This document shows, piece by piece, positions 55,011 through 64,000 of a DNA stretch of 64,000 nt. This DNA comes from Protula sp. h YS-2021. Lineage: Eukaryota; Annelida; Polychaeta; Sabellida; Serpulidae. The stretch is from assembly GCA_949752745.1 (NCBI GenBank), contig OX457025.1, positions 46,049,601 to 46,113,600 on the forward strand, given 5' to 3'. The notes under the pieces were generated by a model. It was not told the origin of the DNA. It saw nothing but the letters and a program-made list of their open reading frames with translations, and ran no database searches. Position 1 is the first letter of the stretch. Every line of letters starts with the position of its first letter. The position numbers and the translations under genes are program-made.

Positions 55011-56759
55011 GGGTATCAGTTTAGCGGTATAACTGGTACAGTCTTTTGGATCCTAACAATATGATGCGAATTGCTGAGGAATGTAATCCAACCTAACGAA
55101 ATGAGATACTTTGATTGTACGCCTGCGGGGGATATAGTCAGTTTCAAGTAAGTCAGTTTCACTGACCTACTTGTTTTATCCCTGGATAAACGGGACAAGC
55201 ATAAATCGCTCTTTAAATTTACATGACGATGCCACATTTCCATTGGAAACGAAATATTTTGATTGTGGGTGTCTGTTACTTTCCAAAAGGCTTGACACCT
55301 TTTGACAAAAGCTTTTCAAAATCTGTTCATATATGAAGCTGATGCCATGGTGCTCTCCATGTGAATGTGAATTGTCATTAAGCAGTTTTTCTACTCTCAG
55401 CATAATGCAGATTAGCATATTAAAAAAACTAATGTTAAACGAGTTGTAACTTCATGCTCGGAACATTGGTGTTCGAGTCTGAGGTGACGTGACCACAATC
55501 TAGCACCAAAGATTGGCACTTTTAAGAGGTGAACTTGAACTTCCGTTTCAAGGTCAAGGATGATTGTAACCGTGTTATTTTTGACTTTCTTAGGGAAAGA
55601 GCAATTTTGATCCAATTTTGGGACACCAGCCACTTTGTGAGGTCAAATACGGGGCAGATCCGCCTATTATTAATTTCTAATAGAACTAATTGTGCATGTT
55701 TTCCAGCTGAAACACCACATGAAGCCATTTAAGGCACTTCTTTGTAATCTGAAGACTTACCTTCATTTCTTGGTAAATCTTCGTTATTTTCTGAGGGTAC
55801 ACCGTTTGTGTCACGTGATCTGTGTTATCTCAGACCTGGTAAAGGGAGAGAGTGATTTGATTTCATTTTCGGAATGGCGATCTGGAATTTAATTTCAAAG
55901 GTCGAAGGTCACATAGCCTATTTCTAGCTCTTGTTTTACTATTTCTTGATTAGTTATTTTTTCCACTTGTTCCGTTAGCAGTGCGTCTCCATTCTCGCAA
56001 AACGGGACATTAAGCATCAGCCATAAATTGGCGGAAATGTTGACCACAAACCAATTTAAAGAGACATATTTTTTAAGGATCCTAGAGAAATTCGATATTT
56101 TAGGATCCGCCTTAGATTAAGAAAATGGCGGTCTTTCAACAAATTTATGAAGCTTAGCTGTCATAAAATTTTTTTCAAATGTAGCGAGGTTTAGTGCCTG
56201 AGATGCTGTTACTTTTTGGTGCTTAGCGTAATTATTGATCAAAATAAAATGGTCTTAAACGTATTTCTTCCCACGAGATACATTTTAAAATATTGAAGGG
56301 AGGGAGCACAATTGATCAAGTCGGAATTATGTTTGGGGGCGTAACAAAAAAAAATAATAGAAATTTTGGCGAGAAACCAATTTTATTTTTCTTAAGATCT
56401 TAACTGACGCAGGAATGTGGTCTTGTTACTATCTTAACTTTTCCTTTAAGATATCGGACATAAGTTCCTATGTGACTATTAACTGTTTGGCAATTCGCCC
56501 AAAATTGGCGAAGATATTGGAGACAAACCCTTTTTGTGTATAATAGCCTTGAATGTGACCAAAGATATACTGTCTTGAAAATTTAGTTTACTGTTATAAT
56601 TGTATGACATAAGTCCTGACATTAGTATTCGTGACCTTTTATATTGACTATGGAACCGTAGGCGCAATCCAGGGTTTGGTTTTGCGAGAAATTTGATGTT
56701 TTTTAGGATATGCCTTAGGTTCAGGAAATGGCGGCCTTTCATCAATACTAGACGTGATT

Positions 56760-58130
56760 ATCAGTTGAGCTGTATAACTAGTACAGTTTTTGTGCACTTT
56801 TCTTTAAGTGATGGCCAATAATTCAATACTTGATTTCAGACCTACATTCTACTTAAACCAGTAGCGCTGGCGTCGCCTTTCAGCTGGTATCTGTGATTGT
56901 GATAACGGCATAGTCGCAATCATTGGTATTAGTGAGGTAAGCCGTCAACTGTTGGTGTAAGAAGAATGTAGTGCAGGGATTTAAGTTTTTTATGCGTTGT
57001 CCACCATAATGGTGTTTCGCACTAAGCATGGGTAACAGTTTAGCTTTGTAAGTGGTACAGTTCTTGTGCACTTTTCCGCAAGAGATGGCCAAAAAATCAG
57101 TACTTGATTCCAGACCTGCATCCTACTGAAACCAGTGACGTTGGCGTCGCCGTTCAGCTAGTATCGGTGATTGTGACAACGGCATAGTTGCAATCAACAG
57201 TATTAGGGAGGTAAGCCGTCAACTGTTGGTGTAAGAAGAATGTAGTGCAGGGATTTAAGTTTTTTATGCGTTGTCCACCATAATGGTGTTTCGCACTAAG
57301 CATGGGTAACAGTTTAGCTTTATAAGTGGTACAGTTCTTGTGCACTTTTCCGCAAGTGATGGCCAAAAAATCAATACTTGACTCCAGACCTGCTTCCTAC
57401 TAAAACCAGTGACGTTGGCGTCGCCGTTCAGCTAGTATCGGTGATTGTGACAACGGCATAGTTGCAATCATCAGTATTAGCGAGGTAAGCCGTCAACTGT
57501 TGGTGTTAGAAGAATGCAGTGCATTGATTAAGTATGGATCTATGTTGCCCACCATAATGGTGTTTCGTACAAGGCGTAAGTATCAGTTTAGCTTCATAAC
57601 TGGTACAGTTTTTGTGGGATTTTCCTCAAATGATGGCTACTAAATCGAAACTTGTTTCCAGACCTGCATCCTACTGAAACCAGTGGCGTTGGCGTCGCCG
57701 TTCAGCTGGTATCGATGATTGTGACAACGGCATAGGTGCAATCATCAGTATTAGCGAGGTAAGCCGTCAACTCTTGGTGTTGGCAGAATGCAATGCATTG
57801 ATTAAGTATGGTTCTATGTTGCTCACCATAATGGTGTTTCGCACGAGGCGTAAGTATCAGTATAGCTTCATAACTGGTACAGTTTTTGTGCGCTTTTCTT
57901 CAAGTGATGGCCAATAAATCAATACTTGTTTCCAGACCTGCATCCTACTGAAACCAGTGGCGTTGGCGTCGCCGTTTAGCTAGTATGGATGATTGTGACA
58001 ACGGCATAGTCGCAATCTTCGGTATTATCGCGGTAAGCTGTCAACTGTTGGTGTTGGAAGAATGCGGTGCAGGGATTTAAGTATTGTTATCTGTTGCCAC
58101 CTTAACGGTGTTTTGTACTAAATTTGGGTA
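56760..58130. repeat. Five 274-base sub-repeats (unit B4)
   Basis: Copies start near 56,841, 57,115, 57,389, 57,663 and 57,937, in the same order of variants as in unit B1. Confidence 0.9.
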
Positions 58131-58555
58131 TCAGTTTAGCGGTATAACTGGTACAGTCTTTTGGATCCTAACAATATGATGCGAATTGCTGAGGGATGTA
58201 ATCCAACCTAACGAAATGCGATACTTTGATTGTACGCCTGCGGGGCACATAGTCAGTTTCAAGTAAGTCAGTTTCACTGACCTACTTGTTTTATCCCTGG
58301 ATAAACGGGACAAGCATAAATCACTCCTTAAATTTACATGACGATGCCACATTTCCATTGGAAACGAAATATTTTGATTGTGGGTGTCTGTTACTTTCCA
58401 AAAGGCTTGACACCTTTTGACAAAAGCTTTTCAAAATCTGTTCATATATGAAGCTGATGCCATGGTGCTCTCCATGTGAATGTGAATTGTTATTAAGCAG
58501 TTTTTCTACTCTCATCATAATGCAGATTAGCATATTAAGAAAACTAATGTTTCAT

Positions 58556-59825
58556 TTGCATGATTCTTCTGCTTGTGACAGCGCCAATCAATGACCTGTA
58601 GTTGTTCAAGGTCACTGTGTGACCTTGAAATTTTAGGTGGAATTTCCCTTGCTTAGTGGCTTGTGAAGATCGTATTTCAAGTACTACCAATTATATTTGA
58701 AGCATGGTATTATTGAAAGTAAGAATTCTAAGGCATAGAAGAAGCGAGATATTTTTGGTGTTCTAATAGAATGTTAAAATTTCGATAGATTACCCAGTAC
58801 TTAACAACTGACATTTTAACAAAAACCGAATTTTAATTCGTTCTCGAAAAAGCAGATATGCACGAGTGAAAAAAAATGGTTAGTAATTTTTACGATTTCT
58901 CATTTGAACTAAAAAAGCTTATTAGTTGCCCGCCGCCGCATAGCTGGACTTGAAAAATATGCACATTCCTTGAGCACTTGAGTGAGTTTGAGTGAAAAAT
59001 ATGCACATTCCTTGAGCACTTGAGTGAGTTTATCACACTCAAGCCTACATTTCTCAATAAATTGGCGAAATATTTCACATGTAGATAAAATGCCGAATCT
59101 GTCGACATCAAATCGTTCAAGAGCACGCCGAATCTGTATCGAAACACTGAACAAGAACTCACGCCAAATATGTCTTTCGATATTAACAACAGATCAAGTT
59201 CTATGGAACAGCTGAATCTATATCGTAAGAGGTCATCAATTGTTTAATATTTCTTAAAAGGGCCAAAGTACGCAAAGAAATTACTCAGTATAAGAAATTG
59301 CTGGGATTTCATGATTTCATGAAACTGCTGATTACACAGGTTCCTTGTGACAAACAGAAGAACCTTGTTGTTTTAGTTGATTTATTACTACAATAGATGT
59401 GATAATAGATGTGTACTGTAGAGCTGGGAATTTTAAGTAACTTTAAAAAAATCGTGGCAGCAGGTTGTCAAATGATATCCAGGTAATACAGCAGTAGATC
59501 CATTGATACACCCCTCTCCCATTTTGATGCATGATAAAAGTAAGCGTGGAGATTTTTTTTTGCTCGCCATTACGCCCCGCCTGATATTGGGGTTGGTGAA
59601 GGGCATTACAGAAGCGGTTAACATTGTTAGCCATTAGGTATGACATGTATTCGTTCAAGGGACTGGCTTAAACAGGTTGTTTCATTAAACTGGGAGCGAT
59701 AAACTTGTTGCGTACCTACTGCAGTACGCTTTCAGAGTGGTGTAATGTCAAAATCTCTACACATTGCGGTTCCATATTTGTGTATAGAAACTTTCGTTAT
59801 CGTTCGTCATTTATGTAACGTTTTA
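58556..59825. other. No supported gene; small 42-base duplication
   Basis: A two-copy direct repeat (GAAAAATATGCACATTCCTT at 58,952 and 58,994) lies here. The remaining sequence has only short frames. Confidence 0.45.
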
Positions 59826-61214
59826 ATCGTTGCAAAATCTCTTTGACGCAGTTCACCATTTGTGTAAAGCGTGGATTGTTACAACATTTCGCTGACGCAG
59901 TTCACTATTTGTGTAAAACTTGGATCGTTACAAAATTTCGTTGACGGAGTTCACCATTTGTGTCAAGCTTCGGTTCGTTGCAAAATTTCGCTGACGCAGT
60001 TCACTATTTGTGTAAAACTTGGATCATTACAAAATTTCGTTGACGGAGTTCGCCATTTGTGTAAAGCTTGGGTCGTTGCAAAATTTCGCTGACGCAGTTC
60101 GCCATTTGTGTAAAACTTGGATCGTTGCAAAATTTCGTTGACGGAGTTCGCCATTTGTGTAAAGCATGGTTCGTTGCAAAATTTCGCTGACGCAGTTCGC
60201 CATTTGTGTAAAGCATGGTTCGTTGCAAAATTTCGCTGACGCAGTTCGCCATTTGTGTAAAGCTTGGTTCGTTGCAAAATTTCGCTGACGGAGTTCGCCA
60301 TTTGTGTAAAGCTTGGGTCGTTGCAAAATTTCGCTGACGCAGTTCACCGTTTGTGTAAAACGTGACTCGTTATAAAATTTCGTTGACGGAGTTCGCCATT
60401 TGTGTAAAGCTTGGGTCGTTGCAAAATTTTGCTGACGCAGTTCGCCATTTGTGTAAAGCTTGGGCCGTTGCAAAATTTCGCTGACGCAGTTCACCATTTG
60501 TGTAAAGCTTGGTTCGTTGCAAAATTTCGCTGACGCAGTTCACCATTTGTGTAAAGCTTGGTTCGTTGCAAAATTTCGCTGACGCAGTTCGCCATTTGTG
60601 TGTAGCTTGGGTCGTTGCAAAATTTCGCTGACGCAGTTCACCATTTGTGTAAAACGTGACTCGTTATAAAATTTCTCTGACGGAGTTCGCCATTTGTGTA
60701 AAGCTTGGGTCGTTGCAAAATTTCGCTGACGCAGTTCGCCATTTGTGTAAAGCTTGGGCCGTTGCAAAATTTCGTTGACGCAGTTCACCATTTGTGTAAA
60801 GCTTGGTTCGTTGCAAAATTTCGCTGACGCAGTTCGCCATTTGTGTAAAGCTTGGTTCGTTGCAAAATTTCGCTGACGCAGTTCGCCATTTGTGTGAAGC
60901 TTGGGTCGTTGCAAAATTTCGCTGACGCAGTTCACCATTTGTGTAAAACGTGGATCGTTATAAAATTTCGCTGACGGAGTTCGCCATTTGTGTAAAGCTT
61001 GGGTCGTTGCAAAATTTCGCTGACGCAGTTCGCCATTTGTGTATAGCTTGGGTTGTTGCAAAATTTCGCTGACGCAGTTCACCATTTGTGTAAAACGTGG
61101 ATCGTTGCAAAATTTCGTTGACGGAGTTCGCCATTTGTGTAAAGCTTGGGTCGTTGCAAAATTTCGCTGACGCAGTTCGCCATTTGTGTAAAGCTTGGGT
61201 CGTTGCAAAATTTC
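59826..61214. repeat. 49-base minisatellite, about 28 copies
   Basis: The consensus contains TTGCAAAATTTCGCTGACGC and AGTTCGCCATTTGTGTAAAG. Because 49 is not a multiple of three and the minus strand of the monomer has no stop in any frame, long minus-strand frames (156 and 249 codons) appear and read with a 49-residue period. There is no sign of splicing or of a protein family. Confidence 0.95.
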
Positions 61215-62299
61215 ATTCAGTTTTTTTGTAAATATTCTAGAATTAAACGAAGCAATCACTTCCTTCAAGAATCTCGTTCGTATTTCCATTTACTCTTCGA
61301 CTTTTTCCGGCATATAGTCGACTATTGCTGAACTGCATCAAACCCAGTTAAGTCAGTTGTTTATTTTCAGAAGACCCGTTTTGAAGGATCCGTTACAATA
61401 GTTTATAATACGCAATATTCATAGGGGTGCACACCACAAAAGACATGATCCTATAATTTACAATAGCCATTAAGCCGAACAGTACAATATAGCTAATATT
61501 GAACTTCTAAACCTAAGCATCCATGATTCTAAATTTGCAAGGGAGGAAACATAGCAAAGCGCCTGTTATTGTAACAACTGTTAAACTGAACGGCAGTGAA
61601 GCGTACATTAGCCATTGAGCCAGAATTGCAGTTGTCGGTAATAATGTGGAAGAACATGCATATGCGCAATATAAAACCGCATTGTCCGTGCGACATCTGG
61701 ACCACTTTCGCTTTGAGGACATGAAATCATTCCGCGCACGGTCATCTGACCTCTGTACTGTCCGAAATTGAGGATGAGCTTCTCCCCTGCCATCACCCAG
61801 TTATCAGTCAATATGATTGCCTAATGGAATGTTGCGCGGGTGAAGCCATGCTTTCCTCAGTCCTGGCGCGTCGTGAAAAAACCGTCCGCTGTGGAAAAAG
61901 GTTCATGGCCAAAGAAACAAAACCCGTAAACCAAGAGAAATTTGGAGACGGAATTGACGCTAATCATGGAGAAGTAATGCTTCTTTGAAGGCCTCTGGCG
62001 CGGCTTAAAAGCCCGTAAGCTGTAGAGAAGTATACGTCAAATGCGCATTCCGCAAAAGAGAGAAATCTCGAGCAAAGCGTGAAGTCCGCGGCAGAACGAG
62101 AATCTGCGGAAAGCGGAGATTCCATTGCATAACGAGAAGGCCTCAATGGATTGTGACTGCAATGGCGGGAAGAAAGCGAGTCACATGACAAGTGGGCGGA
62201 GCGAGACAATTGGCCAAGAAGCAACAGTTGTTCATGAGTCTCTCGGTCTTAATCGAATCCAGAAAAAATATGTATAATCTGTAGTTATCCACATAGTTA
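61215..62299. other. No supported gene; TATA-like and GC-box motifs
   Basis: CAATATAAAACCG at about 61,680 is TATA-like, and GTGGGCGGAGC with ATTGGCC at about 62,190-62,215 resembles a GC box and an inverted CCAAT box. No frame follows either that I could support. Confidence 0.35.
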
Positions 62300-62430
62300 G
62301 GTCTCCCTGGGGGTTGGGGGAAGGGGGATCTTCAAAGTACGCCCACTGCTTTGTGTTTCTTCAGCAAGTTTGTCCTGCCATAGCCATTGTAGCTGTTGAA
62401 CAGGACGTTAAATACCAAACAAACCCAATA
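62300..62430 (+). mobile_element. Diverged SINE-like element
   Basis: GGGGGAAGGGGGATCTTCAA, a CCCACTGCTTTGTG box, CAGCAAGTTTGTCCT and GGACGTTAAATACCAAACAA: the same order as in the 37,630 copy but diverged and lacking the middle. Confidence 0.6.
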
Positions 62431-64000
62431 CTTTGGCTCTTTCGGCATCCACTCTGCACTGGAAGTAGTGCAGAGCAGCAACCCTGTGTTTTATTGCGTA
62501 CATATAAACCAAGTAGAGAATCCAGCTTTTTCGTTATAAGGGTAGACTAAGGACCGCCTTTGATATAGTTCAATTTTCCAAATGGCCGAGGTTTAAGACA
62601 CATTTATTTTATTTGGAGCTGGGGGATGCGTAAAATTTTACTTCTCACAGGGGTGCCACTTTCTCTGTTTTTTTTTCAGAAACCTGTTTTTGGCCCCAAT
62701 TGACGAACTATTTTCTTTCTTTAAATTTCAAATAAAGAATGTAAATTCTTTTACGCCCTAACAATATATGGAAGAATTACGAGTAAATATTGGTTGTCTT
62801 ATTTATTTATTATGAGTCTTACAATTTTCTTTAATCTCATATCTTTTTTATACTTGCACATTAATGTTGTTGTTTGTACATTTCAGAGAGCGAATGGTGT
62901 GTATGTTGGTTCAATATTTTCAAAAGTATTTCAAACACCTTCTCTTTTTATCGAAAATCCTGCTTTTTGCACATTTTACCTCCTGTTTTTTTTCTTTTGG
63001 GCGTGGCAGCCCTGTTCCTGTTGGCAGAAACACAGAAATATATTTAGGAGAAAAATCGCCAATTTTTATAAGCATGAATGCTGCAGAATGCCTTCAGCAA
63101 ATTAGATTTTTTTAGTCTTCAAGTAGTCATTGTGTCAGCTTAGTCATGTAGATGCAACAAGAGCTACGATTGGCTTAGCTCTGTATTGTTTGTGCTTCAT
63201 CGCGTCTCGTATGACTTCGAACTCACAAAATAGAATAGACGAACTAGTCTATGTGGTATGTCGTTGCCTATCTCATTACTGCCCCCTCCCCCGCCCCCCC
63301 CCCCCCTGCATTAATTTATGTTAATGCAACAATATCGAATTTACATTTTGCCACATCGTATTTTTTTCTAATAGTTATATACCGCAGCACAGTTATGATC
63401 TGTATTTCAGGCTATGAAAAGTAACTCCTTTTTACGGCTTGCTCGAAACGTTGACGTTTGGAACGGTGCCAAATTTCGTTAACGTTCTTCATTTGTGTGG
63501 CGTTTCGATAGGTAATTAAATGCCGCGATTGCAGCTCAGACACAATATATTCCAAGAAATGATTTTTCCACAGCTTAGCGCGAAACATTCACCCGTCTGG
63601 ACAAAGACATAAAATGACGAGGTTTGAAAGGTTTACATGCAAAAATATTAATGGTTTGCACCTTTAGTAGGTTTCTGGCAAAATGAAACAACCTGTTTAT
63701 AATATGGCCATGGTTAATGGAAGTTTTATTGGTTTTCATGGACCTTTTTATGCTATTTATCTTATTCAAGTACGTTTTGAAATAATTTGGTTATTCATTC
63801 TAATTCATGTCAAGTTGTAGTGAACAATGGTCTTCGGCGTTGTGCAGAAAAAACTGCAGTGAGTAGATACTGTAAGAGTTGTAAAAAGAACGAATGGGAT
63901 TGTTGAAGTGGCTGTTACAAACGTTATTCTAGTCTGATTACTGGACGGGATAATTTGGTTCGTTTGCCACTTCAAGTCGGAATGCCCACCCTATGACAAC
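62431..64000. other. No supported gene; stray relative of the 49-base repeat
   Basis: At about 63,449-63,503 TTGACGTTTGGAACGGTGCC, AAATTTCGTTAACG and TTCATTTGTGTGGCG form one diverged copy of the 49-base unit seen at 59.8-61.2 kb. A C-run lies at about 63,290-63,306. Nothing else is supported. Confidence 0.45.

Larger units (their letters stand above)
47517..58555. repeat. Tandem array B: 2.2-3.1-kb units with 274-base sub-repeats
   Basis: The first unit starts about 47,525, the second at 50,641, the third (truncated at its start) at 52,846, the fourth at 55,191, and a partial one at 58,311; most open with CAAGCATAAATCGCTCC. They share several modules with array A (CTTTTAAGAGGTGAAC, the CCAG-GTAAAT cassette, a SINE tail, CAATTCGCCCAAAATTGGCG). 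They also carry a block of 5, 2, 3 and 5 copies of a 274-base sub-repeat. Conserved 66-88-codon frames on both strands reflect recent copying; none shows a gene-like context. Confidence 0.85.

Noticed and set aside
47309..57366. Recurrent 66-145-codon frames in the tandem array
   Set aside because: They are repeated because the units were copied recently; starts and stops differ between units and both strands are equally open.
59826..61214. CRISPR-like array
   Set aside because: Units are contiguous and near-identical, without unique spacers; the context is eukaryotic.
60027..61289. Minus-strand open frames of 156 and 249 codons
   Set aside because: They come from the 49-base minisatellite; the same peptide appears in all frames, so selection for coding is not shown.

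Overview
The window looks like nuclear DNA of a marine lophotrochozoan, most probably a mollusc. The base composition is AT-rich, and almost all of it is repeats: microsatellites, SINE-like units ending in GGGACGTTAAAC plus an AAAC tail, Helentron/Pearl-like elements with a hairpin head followed by GTCC runs and internal tandem repeats, and short elements with terminal inverted repeats. The phylum is an inference from repeat style. Nothing here looks bacterial; open frames starting with TTG or GTG were re-started at ATG wherever possible.

Bases 1-6,040 hold the only dense set of protein genes. They are part of a Polinton/Maverick (adintovirus-like) element cut by the window's left edge. On the minus strand, from right to left, lie an acidic protein with a C-terminal CARD-like region, a second CARD-like protein, a protein with tandem PC4-like segments and a cysteine-rich tail, two small unknown proteins, a chromodomain integrase, an FtsK/HerA-type packaging ATPase, a basic pX/core-like protein and the start of one more gene. 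The integrase-ATPase-pX-next gene series is packed with ATGA and 8-base overlaps. The first and third genes each have a TATA box about 40 bases before the ATG. A divergent plus-strand gene (5,045-5,968) encodes a zinc-finger-like protein. The shared poly-G repeats at 4.87 and 8.13-8.25 kb hint that the element's repeat-rich flank reaches past 8 kb.

From 6.1 to 15 kb there are degenerate tandem repeats, a dense cluster of TGACGTCA sites (8.4-9.1 kb), a foldback-like element (9.7-10.5 kb), minisatellites and AAT microsatellites, and one weak first-exon candidate at 13,788.

From 15 to 29 kb is a nest of transposable elements. The clearest case is 15,164-17,823, an insertion with a 6-base target duplication that itself contains further elements with inverted ends. 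Other parts are a 1.7-kb element flanked by TTAA (20.1-21.8 kb), a decayed hAT/BED transposase fragment (22.3-22.8 kb), an hAT-like MITE inside another element (25.2-25.9 kb) and a Pearl/Helentron-like element with seven ~180-base repeats (27.65-28.95 kb).

From 29 to 35.5 kb is mostly unassigned sequence plus a minisatellite with a strict 10-base rhythm, interrupted by a SINE fragment. From about 35.5 to 58.55 kb runs a 23-kb tandem array of related 2-3 kb units. The second half carries a 274-base sub-repeat in fifteen copies; each has an AG and a GT flanking an exon-like segment that is 97 bases long in fourteen copies and 95 in one. From 59.8 to 61.2 kb is a 49-base minisatellite. The rest to 64 kb shows no gene that can be supported.
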